64,000 bases of DNA from the NCBI GenBank assembly GCA_000146855.1, contig GL405246.1:1456440-1520439 (forward strand). Reading direction: 5' to 3'. Of this stretch, positions 27,170 through 36,449 are shown one piece after another. Both the position numbers and the translations under genes were made by a program. Under the pieces are notes generated by a model that made no database searches, was not told the DNA's origin, and was given only the letters and a program-made list of their open reading frames with translations. The DNA comes from [Eubacterium] yurii subsp. margaretiae ATCC 43715. Its GTDB lineage: Bacteria; Bacillota; Clostridia; Peptostreptococcales; Filifactoraceae. The first letter of the stretch is position 1. Each line of letters starts with the position of its first letter.

Positions 27170-27820
27170 ATGGAAAAAAAATTTTATGCAGTAAAAAAAG
27201 GAAGACAAACAGGAATATTTGAAACTTGGGAAGAATGTAAGAAAAATACTACCGGATATAAAAATGCCCTGTTCAAAAGTTTTAAGACCTTGGCTGAAGC
27301 GAAGTCATTTTTAAATGATGAAATTAAAGAAGATAACAATATAAAATACCATAGCAGCGAAGATGAAATATTTGTAAGTCTTGGAAAAGATGAAATGCTT
27401 GCCTATGTAGATGGTAGTTATGACAATGAAATAAAATATTTTTCTTCCGGAGGAATAATGTTTTATAATGGCGAAAGCGAAAGCTTCAAATTTGCTTCAA
27501 ATGATGAGTCTTTGATAACTATGAGAAATGTATCAGGTGAAATAAAGGCAGCCATGTTTGTAATTCAAAAAGCTGTTGATATGAAAATGAAGTCTGTAAC
27601 TATATATTACGATTATAATGGAATAGAAATGTGGGCAAACGGCTCATGGAAGACAAATAATCACCTTACAAAGGCGTACAGAGAATTTTGTATTGAAATG
27701 TATAAAAAATTAGATATTCATTTTGTAAAAGTAGAGTCTCACACAAATATAAAATACAATGAGCTCGTTGACAAACTCGCAAAAAAGGCCATAGATGAAG
27801 TTAGAGAATCATTAAAATAA
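27170..27820 (+). CDS. rnhA: Ribonuclease H with N-terminal viroplasmin domain
   Basis: Cleaves RNA in RNA-DNA hybrids, 216 residues. The first 50 residues (FYAVKKGRQTGIFETWEECK) are a caulimovirus viroplasmin-like hybrid-binding domain. The catalytic domain follows: AYVDGSYD (first Asp), GEIKAAM (Glu), YDYNGIEMW (Asp) and NELVDKLAKKA (last Asp). This two-domain form is common in Clostridia. The second ATG is preferred because AGGA is correctly spaced from it. Confidence 0.92.
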   Translation: MEKKFYAVKKGRQTGIFETWEECKKNTTGYKNALFKSFKTLAEAKSFLNDEIKEDNNIKYHSSEDEIFVSLGKDEMLAYVDGSYDNEIKYFSSGGIMFYNGESESFKFASNDESLITMRNVSGEIKAAMFVIQKAVDMKMKSVTIYYDYNGIEMWANGSWKTNNHLTKAYREFCIEMYKKLDIHFVKVESHTNIKYNELVDKLAKKAIDEVRESLK

Positions 27821-28174
27821 ATAAAAAGAGATACTTTTTACTCTTCTCTGCTGTCCTTTGCAATAATGTGGATATACTTATACTGAAATTAAATAGAATA
27901 GTTGATATTTCTATTCACTTAATATTCTTTGAAAAGTTGAAATTTATGACAATGAAAGAAAAGTTTTATATTATTTATCCACGAATAAAAAAATGTTAGA
28001 ACTCTATTTAAACTATAGATTTAATACTCGTGATACTCTTTAGCATATCTTTTATTAATAAGCCTTTAGTGAATTATTTTTCATAGGATAATCCATCATT
28101 CTATTAGATTTTAGTATTAGCCTTTTACTGTAAATATGATTTTAACGCTAAAAATTAATATGACTTTAGAAAAC

Positions 28175-28215
28175 AAGATAGTATAATTTCAACTTTTTAG
28201 AAATTATACTATCTT
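28175..28215. repeat. Strong 15-bp hairpin
   Basis: Perfect 15-bp arms (28175-28189 and 28201-28215) with an 11-base loop lie 58 bases past the stop of the secreted calcium-repeat gene. No long U-tract follows on either strand, so it may be a weak terminator or 3'-end stabiliser. The rest of 27821-28273 shows no gene. Confidence 0.6.
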
Positions 28216-28273
28216 TAATGAATATCAATATTAAATTTAATAAATATACTGATACTTTTACCTCAAAATATTA

Positions 28274-29908
28274 TTAATCTTCCTCGTCAAAATTTCCAGA
28301 TATATCACTATAACGTATGTTTCCATCAGGTAGACCGTCAAAATCTGTATCTAATTCAGTAGGGTTAGAGTTGAATCGCCAAACGATTATTGATTTTTCA
28401 CCATTATAAGTTTCTCTTGGAATGGAATGTCTGTCAAGCAGTAAGTTTATATAATCACTCATGTCTATATCTACACCTATGCCAAGTTCTTCCGCATCAG
28501 TCAAACCGTCCCTATCAGTATCATTGTGTTTGATATCAGTAATTCTTCCGTTTAATTTTATTTTACTGTAATCATCCAGTATAAGCCAATATCCCTCCTT
28601 TGGTTTTTTGAGCAATTTTTTCCTAAAACTTTTTAAATCAATCTCCTTAAACTCCAATTTTCCTCTTAGTTTTTCAATATTATAAGTCTTTTTATCCTTG
28701 TTTTCCAAGATATTTAAGAAATTTTGAACTATCTTAGTCTTTTCATTCATTTTACTTTTTGGTATGTCTTTCCATTTTGACATACCTGCAAATACATCTA
28801 TACCATATTCTTTTAAAAATTTGTCTATGTCTATTACGAAATATTCTCCCTCATCCTTTATCATACCGTATATCTTCTTATTTCTTGTATCTATATTAGT
28901 ATCTACTATTTTTAATTCACCCTCTATATATGATACTATGGTAAGATTTTTTATATCTCCTAAATAGTAAGTCTTATAGCTAAAAGTCAATTTAACAGGA
29001 ATATCATAAGAAGTTTTATATTTCAAAATGTCACTTACCACACCCTTATTATCTTTAAAAGAAGGATATTCCACTAACTCAAGTCCTACATTATCTGATA
29101 TATCATGATGTACTTTTCCAGAAATGGATGGAGAAAGCCAATTGTCACTCTCAAGAACATTTTTGCTTTTTATACTCTCATCTGCTGACTGCTCAAAAAG
29201 TCTTTCACTATCTATAGTAACTCCATCTGTCTTAGCCTTGTTCGGATCAAGACCTAATTTTATCTCTTCACTATCACTTAATCCGTCCTTATCTGTATCC
29301 GGGCGAAGAGGATTCGTATGGTGCTTATTTATCTCTTCATAATCTGTAAGTCCATCATTATCTGAGTCTACTGAATTAGGATCTGTACCTAATTCCTGTT
29401 CTTTTATATTTGATACTCCATCCTTGTCATAATCTTCATCAGCATCGGATATGCCGTTGCCGTCGCTATCTTTCTTCAAAACATCTGTATTCAGATACTT
29501 ATACTCAAATCCGTCATTAAGTCCATCCCCGTCAGTATCTTTTTTATTCTTATCGTAACCCATAAGATCTTCCATATAATCAAGTAGTCCGTCTCCATCT
29601 GTATCTTTTTCCGAAATAAGTATAATTTTATCGTTTTCAATTAATATATGGTTTTTTCCATCATTAAATTCTTTTGTTTTAAATAATACATCATCTCCAT
29701 ATGTATAGGTTATTTTATCAATTTTATTTTCCTCAGTAGTATTTACTTGACTATCCTCTTTTTTACTTGTTTCATTAATGTTATTATTACCTGACTTACT
29801 ATTTCTTGTAGTTTTAATACTTGCATTTCCTGTAACAATATTAGAATAAAAAATACCAATTATAACAAAAGTTATACATGCAATATTTTTGATTTTCTTA
29901 CTTTTCAT
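28274..29908 (-). CDS. Secreted protein with thrombospondin type 3 calcium repeats
   Basis: Protein of about 544 residues with an N-terminal signal segment (IACITFVIIGIFYSNIVTG). Residues 90-220 contain a run of acidic repeats (DTDGDGLLDYME, DTDGDGLNDGFE, DSDNDGLTDYEE, DTDKDGLSDSEE) of the calcium-binding thrombospondin type 3 kind. A further copy (DTDRDGLTDAEE) and a final DTDFDGLPDG lie near the C-terminus. No LPXTG anchor or catalytic motif is seen. The ATG at 29908 has GGGGAG upstream and overlaps the preceding membrane-protein gene by 11 bases, so the two are probably one unit. Surface adhesion or matrix function is a guess. Confidence 0.75.
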   Translation of the reverse strand: MKSKKIKNIACITFVIIGIFYSNIVTGNASIKTTRNSKSGNNNINETSKKEDSQVNTTEENKIDKITYTYGDDVLFKTKEFNDGKNHILIENDKIILISEKDTDGDGLLDYMEDLMGYDKNKKDTDGDGLNDGFEYKYLNTDVLKKDSDGNGISDADEDYDKDGVSNIKEQELGTDPNSVDSDNDGLTDYEEINKHHTNPLRPDTDKDGLSDSEEIKLGLDPNKAKTDGVTIDSERLFEQSADESIKSKNVLESDNWLSPSISGKVHHDISDNVGLELVEYPSFKDNKGVVSDILKYKTSYDIPVKLTFSYKTYYLGDIKNLTIVSYIEGELKIVDTNIDTRNKKIYGMIKDEGEYFVIDIDKFLKEYGIDVFAGMSKWKDIPKSKMNEKTKIVQNFLNILENKDKKTYNIEKLRGKLEFKEIDLKSFRKKLLKKPKEGYWLILDDYSKIKLNGRITDIKHNDTDRDGLTDAEELGIGVDIDMSDYINLLLDRHSIPRETYNGEKSIIVWRFNSNPTELDTDFDGLPDGNIRYSDISGNFDEED

Positions 29909-30392
29909 AATTAGACTCCCCTTCTTCATCATTTTTCTCTGTTATATTTTCTTCATCCTTAGATTTTTTATCATTTGCAAGATACTTCTTTATTTTTTCG
30001 ACTAAATACATCACTCCTAAAATTATTATATATATAACGATATATACCACTGTCATAACTTTAAGCTCAATTATCAGCCACTCCATACTAAATGAAGGAG
30101 TATAGAAAAATCCAAAACATCCAATATCATAAGCACCATTAGCATTGTAAATAATCAAACAAACATCATATAAGAGTATACCTGCACAGGCATAAAGAAA
30201 ATTCGACTCTAAAACTAATATATCAAATAAAGGAAATAACAAGAAAGAGAGAAAATATATTAATTGTTCCGTATCTGAATTTTTATATAATGGTGTGTTT
30301 GGATAAAATACAAACTGAAAGAAATATAACCCGAAGTACACCGCCATTACCTTTAGAAATTTTACTAGCTTTGTTTTCTTATCTTTGCTCAT
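29898..30392 (-). CDS. Small membrane protein paired with the calcium-repeat protein
   Basis: Protein of 164 residues with about four hydrophobic segments and a highly charged C-terminal tail rich in Lys, Asp and Glu. I do not recognise the family. The downstream gene starts inside its last codons, which implies coupled translation with the secreted thrombospondin type 3-repeat protein. It could act in that protein's export or anchoring, but the sequence does not show this. The upstream region 30393-30755 is AT-rich with no feature I can support. Confidence 0.6.
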   Translation of the reverse strand: MSKDKKTKLVKFLKVMAVYFGLYFFQFVFYPNTPLYKNSDTEQLIYFLSFLLFPLFDILVLESNFLYACAGILLYDVCLIIYNANGAYDIGCFGFFYTPSFSMEWLIIELKVMTVVYIVIYIIILGVMYLVEKIKKYLANDKKSKDEENITEKNDEEGESNYEK

Positions 30393-30755
30393 AAATCACA
30401 CATCCCCAATAAATTATTTGTATGTAAATGTTGTTATCCTAAAGATATGTAATGCTAAACTTATAATCATTTAGCATTTTTATAGTCATACCCTACAAAT
30501 CAATAATATATCAGAATAGCATATTCTTAATTATAATATCCATTCATATTATTATTGAAATGAATTTAACATTTTAGTTTTTAATAATATTCCAAAGTAG
30601 ATAGAACTTTATCCATTAAGTAAAAAATTAAATTTCATAACATTTACAACAATTTATCATCGTGTTAGTATAAAGTATGTAACAAGTTCTACTATGTATA
30701 TAAGCTATAGTAAGGTTATTATAGAGATTTTTTATCCAAAAAAACAATAAAAATA

Positions 30756-30850
30756 TGGCGGGAATATGCAGGAATCGAACCTACAAGAGAATTTTTGATT
30801 CTCACAATGGTTTTGAAGACCACGAAATGCACCAACATTTTAATATTCCC
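30756..30850 (-). tRNA. selC: tRNA-Sec (UCA anticodon)
   Basis: This 95-base gene reads 5' GGGAATAT ... ATATTCCC-G-CCA, giving the 8-bp acceptor stem special to selenocysteine tRNA. The anticodon loop cttcaaa carries UCA inside the stem GGT/ACC. A long variable arm (gagaat/attctc) and the T arm gtaggTTCGATTcctgc are present, and CCA is encoded. The organism can therefore be expected to read UGA as selenocysteine for some genes, although none of the proteins seen here needs it. Confidence 0.97.
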
Positions 30851-30863
30851 ATGTCATATTATA

Positions 30864-31535
30864 TTATATATTACTCCAATTTATTATATCAATAGAGTTT
30901 TTTGCTAAAAATTCATTGCACTTTGAAAAATGCCTGCAACCAAAGAAGCCACCATGAGCTGAAAGTGGACTTGGATGTACGCTCTTTAATATCAGATGAT
31001 GTCTATTTGTTACAAGTGCCTCCTTTTTTTGGGCGTTCTTTCCCCAAAGTAGATACACTACAGGACTTTGCTTGTCATTCAGCTTTTCTATTATTTTATC
31101 TGTCAATATCTCCCAACCTATGTTTGAATGTGAATTTGCCTTTGCTTTTTCCACTGTCAAAGAAGCATTTAGTAAGAGCACACCTTGATTTGCAAGATAG
31201 GTCAAGTCTCCATTTGTCATATCCATATCCACATTTAAATCACTTTGTATCTCTTTAAATATATTTTTCAGTGAAGGTGGTAGAGGGATTCCCTTTTTCA
31301 CTGAAAATGACAGTCCGTTTGCCTGATTTTCTCCATGATAAGGATCTTGCCCCAAGATTACCACCTTTACATCTTCATATGCTGTAAATTTCAATGCGTT
31401 AAATATGTCGTTCATATGGGGATATATGGTCTTGCTAAAGTATTCTTTCTTCAAAAAACTCCTTATGTCAAGATAATACTGTTTTTCAAACTCCTCTTTT
31501 AACAACTCGTCCCAACTATTACCTATATTTACCAT
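30864..31535 (-). CDS. ung: Uracil-DNA glycosylase
   Basis: Removes uracil from DNA in base-excision repair, 223 residues. The family 1 motifs are intact: VVILGQDPYHGENQA (water-activating Asp) and SVHPSPLSAHGGF (catalytic His). GVLLLNASLTVEKAKANSH is the expected middle block. The ATG at 31535 is preferred over a GTG 9 bases upstream. The 300-base gap upstream (31545-31844) is AT-rich, with no feature I can support. Confidence 0.97.
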   Translation of the reverse strand: MVNIGNSWDELLKEEFEKQYYLDIRSFLKKEYFSKTIYPHMNDIFNALKFTAYEDVKVVILGQDPYHGENQANGLSFSVKKGIPLPPSLKNIFKEIQSDLNVDMDMTNGDLTYLANQGVLLLNASLTVEKAKANSHSNIGWEILTDKIIEKLNDKQSPVVYLLWGKNAQKKEALVTNRHHLILKSVHPSPLSAHGGFFGCRHFSKCNEFLAKNSIDIINWSNI

Positions 31536-31844
31536 CTTCCCCACCTTATTACAAATCTATTAATGACAGTATAACTGTTAAAATTAATCTAAACTTTGTC
31601 TTCATCAGTAAATTATATTTAACTTTTCACTTCCAAAAAATTAATATATTCTATTCAAACTTTATACTTTTTCAAAAAATATCTAATATAATTTTCTATA
31701 TAATATTTTAAAATCATATTTCTAAGAATTATAAATATATTAAATTTTGTTAAATTATATAGTATTATGAATTTATTTCTTCTTATTTCTTTAATATAAC
31801 AGATATACTAAAAAATAAATATTTGAATAAATATTCAAACAGAC

Positions 31845-33014
31845 TTATTTAATATCAAATACTATGCCTCTTTTTGTATCACTTCCAAAGATATAGTCTT
31901 TTGACACTCCTAAGAAACTGTCCCTGAAAAGCTCATATGCATTTATCTCAACTTCAAAATTTTCAACTCTCTCACTAAGATTGCCTTCTTCATACAAGTA
32001 GGCTTTTTTTGTGTTTATTAGCACAAGATCGTCTTTTAGCCTAATATCAGCTTGTTCGATATATACAGCTCCGTCTCCTGCAAGTTCTTTCAAAGTCTCA
32101 TTGCTCGGATTGATATAGGCTCCCAAAAGTACACAATGAGGGAACTTATCTCCTACTCCATAAGAACAAGCTGTATTTTCTACCTGATATTTCGCAGCTA
32201 AGGTCTTATCTGCATAAGGTCTTTGTATTATTCCATTTTCTATAAGCAAGCTCTTACAATATACATTGATACTTCCCTCCCAATCGAAAAATGGAAGTAT
32301 ACCATACTTATCCGACTTTGTATCATCAAAGTCTAAAGATGTATATAGTGATAGCTTGTTTGAAAATATCTTTTTATTTATTAAGTCTTTTTCTATTACA
32401 TTTTCACAAGATAGAAATACTTCAAAAAAATCGTAAATAGCATTTAAGTTTGTAGGAATAATCAGCTTTGTATATTTTTTAGAAACAGCTTTTTTATTTT
32501 CAAGTCTGATTAATCTTGAAATGTCATCTACTATTTTATCTACAACAATTTTCCTATATTCAAATGTAAATAAATTCCCCCTATACTCCACTTCAAATAC
32601 ATTTTTTGCATTTTCACTGTTTATGTGGAGTTTTTTTAGGTTGGTCAAAGTATGTCTTACATCTGTATGATAATATTTAATTACTATATCCTCAGAAAGA
32701 TGAGAAATTTTTTCTCCTATCTCTTGCAAGAGGTCAAAAAGTTTTTTATCTGAAATTCTCTCTACATCAGCTATGATATTTCTTTGTATGTTTAAAGTAT
32801 TGGCATTAAAATAAGGATGCTTATGATTATTTTCTGCTAAATAAAAACCATAATCATCATCTTCACTGTTTTCCAAGTAACTGATACTAAGAGCATCATT
32901 TTCATACAGCCTGAACATAACAGTATTTTTTCTGATATTTATAATCTCTTCAACTACATTATTTCTAAAATAGCCTATCTTTTGTTTTTTTTGTATCTCC
33001 AATTTTTCTTTCAT
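31845..33014 (-). CDS. Divergent TldD/PmbA-like protein
   Basis: Protein of 389 residues that I place only tentatively. The C-terminal 130 residues resemble the TldD/PmbA metalloprotease core, with phrases such as KSLLIENGIIQRPYADKTLA, VLLGAYINPSN, GAVYIEQAD and YLYEEGNLSERVENFE. The N-terminal half has the NLKKLHINSENAKNVFEVEYR pattern like that of TldD. The HExxxH-type zinc motif of TldD is not seen, and PmbA-type partners also lack it. If the assignment is right, it may be a non-catalytic partner acting in peptide maturation. No partner gene is adjacent. Confidence 0.5.
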   Translation of the reverse strand: MKEKLEIQKKQKIGYFRNNVVEEIINIRKNTVMFRLYENDALSISYLENSEDDDYGFYLAENNHKHPYFNANTLNIQRNIIADVERISDKKLFDLLQEIGEKISHLSEDIVIKYYHTDVRHTLTNLKKLHINSENAKNVFEVEYRGNLFTFEYRKIVVDKIVDDISRLIRLENKKAVSKKYTKLIIPTNLNAIYDFFEVFLSCENVIEKDLINKKIFSNKLSLYTSLDFDDTKSDKYGILPFFDWEGSINVYCKSLLIENGIIQRPYADKTLAAKYQVENTACSYGVGDKFPHCVLLGAYINPSNETLKELAGDGAVYIEQADIRLKDDLVLINTKKAYLYEEGNLSERVENFEVEINAYELFRDSFLGVSKDYIFGSDTKRGIVFDIK

Positions 33015-33148
33015 ACTACCACCATTATTGAAAATATTTTATATATAATGTTGTTTTCACTTTATTATTTTTCTCAATTATATCACTATTAGAAATTAAT
33101 TGTCAATTAATCTGTTGGATTTTAAATGCTTGTTAGAATCACTATTAT

Positions 33149-33640
33149 CTATGCCAAGAACAAATCACTATGATTTATACTATGACAATGACATATTGCA
33201 AGAGCAAGCCCGTCAGCTACATCATCCGGCTTTGGAATGGAATTAAGATTTAAAATTATCTTTACCATTTCCTGAATCTGCTTTTTTTCAGCTCTTCCGT
33301 ATCCTACCACACCTTGCTTTACCTGTAAAGGAGTATATTCATATACCGGAATATTGTTATTTACAGCTGATACCATAATTACTCCTCTTGCATGAGCAAC
33401 ATCTATAGCAGTCTTGACATTTTTGTTGAAAAACAGTTCTTCTATTGCAAGAGCTTCTATGTCGTAAGTTCTTATAAGTTCATTGATGTCATCGTGTATT
33501 ATCTTTATCCTGCTTGACAGCTTGGTCTTCGCAGGAGTAGTTATAGCTCCGTAGCTTAGTACCTTGAAGCTGTTGTTCTTGTATTCTATTATGCCGTATC
33601 CAACTATAGCAATGCCCGGATCTACTCCCAACACAATCAT
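33149..33640 (-). CDS. ruvC: Holliday junction resolvase RuvC
   Basis: Dimeric endonuclease that resolves Holliday junctions, 163 residues. Catalytic acidic residues sit in LGVDPGIAIVGYG (Asp7), ALAIEELFF (Glu pair) and KPDDVADGLALAICH (C-terminal acids), as in RuvC. ruvA and ruvB are not adjacent here, unlike many genomes. Confidence 0.95.
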   Translation of the reverse strand: MIVLGVDPGIAIVGYGIIEYKNNSFKVLSYGAITTPAKTKLSSRIKIIHDDINELIRTYDIEALAIEELFFNKNVKTAIDVAHARGVIMVSAVNNNIPVYEYTPLQVKQGVVGYGRAEKKQIQEMVKIILNLNSIPKPDDVADGLALAICHCHSINHSDLFLA

Positions 33641-33816
33641 TAAATAACTGTTCCTCTCTTATAATATTTATAGCACAACAAATCTAATGAAAACAGTATA
33701 TGACTTTTTCATTTTTTTGAAATTCTAATTATTATATTAAAGAATATTAAATTTTCCCTTTAATCAATATATATTTGTTTTTTTCAGAGGCATAACATTT
33801 TCAATATTTATACCTA

Positions 33817-34980
33817 TTACTTATTTTTTTCTTTTTCCATTTTTTTAATCAAAGTCTTTCTTTCGTTTTGACCTCTGTCGTAAAAACTCTTAGTCTTTAT
33901 ATTAAATCTTTGACTTATCTTTTCTATCTTTTTTTCATCTTTTTCATCTATAAGACTTATAGCTATACCTGTTTTCTCTGCTCTACCGGTACGTCCTATC
34001 CTGTGGATGTAGTAATTGTAGTCAGTAGGTACCTCATAGTTGATAACGTGAGTTACTCCGTCTATGTCAAAACCTCTTGCTGACAAGTCAGTAGATACAA
34101 GATATTGGAACTTCATCTTTCTAAATTCATTTAATATATGCTCTCTTTTTTTCTGAGAAAAATCTCCGTGTATTATATCGCAGTCATATCCGCTTATGCT
34201 CATATACTCATTTAATTTTTCTGCGTTTTTCTTGGAGTTACAAAATATTATAGACATAAAAGGTCTGTATTCTTCAAGTACAAACTTTAGAGTGTCATTT
34301 TTAAATTTTTCAGTTGTATGGAATAAAATCTGTTCTATATTTTCCGTAACTGTCTTTTCCTTAGTAACGTCAATTTTAACTGGATTTTTCATCAGTTTTT
34401 TAGCCAAATCAATTATAGGCTTAGGCATTGTAGCTGACAATAACACTATTTGCAACTTGTCCGGCAGTTTATCCTTGAGCAATACTATATCTTCCAAAAA
34501 GCCATACTCAAGCATCTGATCCGCCTCGTCTATTATAAATCTTGATATGTGTTTCATATTGATATTACCACTTCTGATATGCTCCAAAAGTCTACCCGGA
34601 GTGGCAACAATAATTTGAGAATTACTTACAAACTTATTTTCCTGTTTTTTAAAGTCATGCCCGCCAACTATATTGGCACAGCTTAATTTCTTATCCACAT
34701 TCAAGTCGTCAAAGACTTTTTTTGTCTGATTGGAAAGCTCTCTTGTAGGGCTGAGTATGACAGTCTGAGGTAATCTCAAGTTTTCGTCAGTCATTGTCAT
34801 AATAGGAAGAAGAAAAGCAAGCGTCTTACCTGTACCTGTCTGAGCCTTTGCTATGAGATTTCTCTTTTTCAATATTATAGGTATTGCCTCTTCCTGTATC
34901 TGTGTAGGTGTACTTATTCTTAATTTTGATAACTGTGATACAAGTTCAGCTTTTATCTTTAAATCTTTAAATTCCGCCAT
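33817..34980 (-). CDS. DEAD-box RNA helicase
   Basis: ATP-dependent RNA helicase of 387 residues, close to the minimal DEAD-box core. Motifs in order: Q motif TPTQIQEEAIP, Walker A AQTGTGKT, PTREL, TPGR, DEAD (FIIDEADQML), SAT, then ARGFD and HRIGRTGRAEK. There is only a short basic C-terminal tail and no extra RNA-binding domain. It starts 11 bases past the CobQ-like gene, so these may share a transcript. Confidence 0.93.
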   Translation of the reverse strand: MAEFKDLKIKAELVSQLSKLRISTPTQIQEEAIPIILKKRNLIAKAQTGTGKTLAFLLPIMTMTDENLRLPQTVILSPTRELSNQTKKVFDDLNVDKKLSCANIVGGHDFKKQENKFVSNSQIIVATPGRLLEHIRSGNINMKHISRFIIDEADQMLEYGFLEDIVLLKDKLPDKLQIVLLSATMPKPIIDLAKKLMKNPVKIDVTKEKTVTENIEQILFHTTEKFKNDTLKFVLEEYRPFMSIIFCNSKKNAEKLNEYMSISGYDCDIIHGDFSQKKREHILNEFRKMKFQYLVSTDLSARGFDIDGVTHVINYEVPTDYNYYIHRIGRTGRAEKTGIAISLIDEKDEKKIEKISQRFNIKTKSFYDRGQNERKTLIKKMEKEKNK

Positions 34981-34991
34981 TTCATCCCTCT

Positions 34992-36440
34992 TTACAATCC
35001 ATTTTTAATAATCTTTTCCAACTCGTCTATATCTACGTATCTTTCAAATTCTTTTGCTAATTTGTCAATTTGTTCTTCTCTATATTCTGAAAAGTCAATA
35101 ACTTCTCTATTTTCTTTTATATTCTTACTTATTCTTATATTATTTAGAATTTGATTTATAAAGCTTGTATTTTCAAATATCCCAAAACCGCAAAAAGCAA
35201 CAGTATTGCCTTTTTGTATTGCAATTACTCCATCACCATCTTCATGCAAGACATCTTTTGTTTTAATATCAGATGTTTTTACATAATTTATTTCTAATTT
35301 TTCATCTATATTTTCAAGTAGTCCTGCTCTTTTTTCAAAAACAATTTCTTTTCTTACTATCTTTTCCTTGCAATGTTTCACTTTTGCATCAAAAATACCA
35401 AGCCCTCTTGTAATTATTTCTTCATTATTTATTTCTTGGCACAAAAACTCTACACCGTTACCAACAGCAATTATGTTTCCATATCGAACATAGTTTTTAA
35501 TATTTTCCCAGCCACTCATTGACTTTATATCATCAGTCACATTTTTACTTGCAGGTATTATCAGCAAATCTGTCTTTTTATCTATTTCATAAGGCAGGAC
35601 ATAGTTGATATTAATGTCAGGCATTATCTTGAGCGGTGAAATATCTGTAAAATTTGAAAGGTTCTTAAGTTGTAATATGGAAATATTTATCTTCTCATCA
35701 TCATATTTTTCAACTTTTTTCTTAAAATTTAAGGAATCTTCTTCTTCAATGTCCACATCTATGTAGGGCATAACAGAAATTACTTTTACTCCAAGCATTG
35801 CCTCAATTTGCTCTATACCGCTTTGCAAAATGCTTACGTCACCTCTGAATTTATTTATTATTATCCCCTTGTAGTTAGAACGCCACTTTGGCGGAGTAAG
35901 CATTATTGTTCCATATATTGAAGCAAATACTCCGCCTTTGTCTATATCCGCCACTAAAATAACAGGTGATTTTGCAATTTCACTCATACCCATATTGACA
36001 AAATCACCGTCAAGCAAGTTGATTTCAGCTGGTGAGCCTGCACCTTCTAAAACAATTACATCATTTTCTTCTTCCAGCTTCTTATATGCAAGCTTTATAT
36101 GTGGAAGATACTTGGATTTTATTTGATAATATGTCTTTGCATCATATATTTCATCCTTTTTACCAAGCAAGATAACTTGAGATTTTCTGTCTGAATTCGG
36201 TTTTAAAAGTATTGGATTCATATAGACGGATGGATCTATTTTACAAGCAAAAGCCTGTATAGCCTGTGCTCTTCCAAATTCGTTGCCATCTTTATCAATA
36301 TAGGAGTTGAGTGCCATATTTTGAGATTTATAAGGCGCTACCCTATATCCTCTATCAGACAAGACTCTACACATAGCAGTGACAAAAAGACTCTTACCTG
36401 CAGATGAGTTGGTGCCTACAAACATTATAGATTTTGACAT
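34992..36440 (-). CDS. cobQ: CobQ-like cobyric acid synthase with degenerate glutaminase domain
   Basis: Protein of 482 residues. The N-terminal synthetase half is well kept: FVGTNSSAGKSLFVTALC-type P-loop, APYKSQNMALNSYIDKDG, MNPILLKPNSDRKSQVI, EGAGSPAEINL and LVADIDKGGVFAS, all hallmarks of CobQ. The C-terminal class I amidotransferase half is altered. The expected nucleophile block GICGG is IAVGNGVEFL, with glycine in place of cysteine. The expected YLHGLF histidine block is FCGFGIFEN, with phenylalanine in place of histidine. It may use free ammonia or have another role. No other cobalamin gene is adjacent. It lies 10 bases after a NamZ-type gene. Confidence 0.75.
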   Translation of the reverse strand: MSKSIMFVGTNSSAGKSLFVTAMCRVLSDRGYRVAPYKSQNMALNSYIDKDGNEFGRAQAIQAFACKIDPSVYMNPILLKPNSDRKSQVILLGKKDEIYDAKTYYQIKSKYLPHIKLAYKKLEEENDVIVLEGAGSPAEINLLDGDFVNMGMSEIAKSPVILVADIDKGGVFASIYGTIMLTPPKWRSNYKGIIINKFRGDVSILQSGIEQIEAMLGVKVISVMPYIDVDIEEEDSLNFKKKVEKYDDEKINISILQLKNLSNFTDISPLKIMPDININYVLPYEIDKKTDLLIIPASKNVTDDIKSMSGWENIKNYVRYGNIIAVGNGVEFLCQEINNEEIITRGLGIFDAKVKHCKEKIVRKEIVFEKRAGLLENIDEKLEINYVKTSDIKTKDVLHEDGDGVIAIQKGNTVAFCGFGIFENTSFINQILNNIRISKNIKENREVIDFSEYREEQIDKLAKEFERYVDIDELEKIIKNGL

Positions 36441-36449
36441 TGTTGTTCC

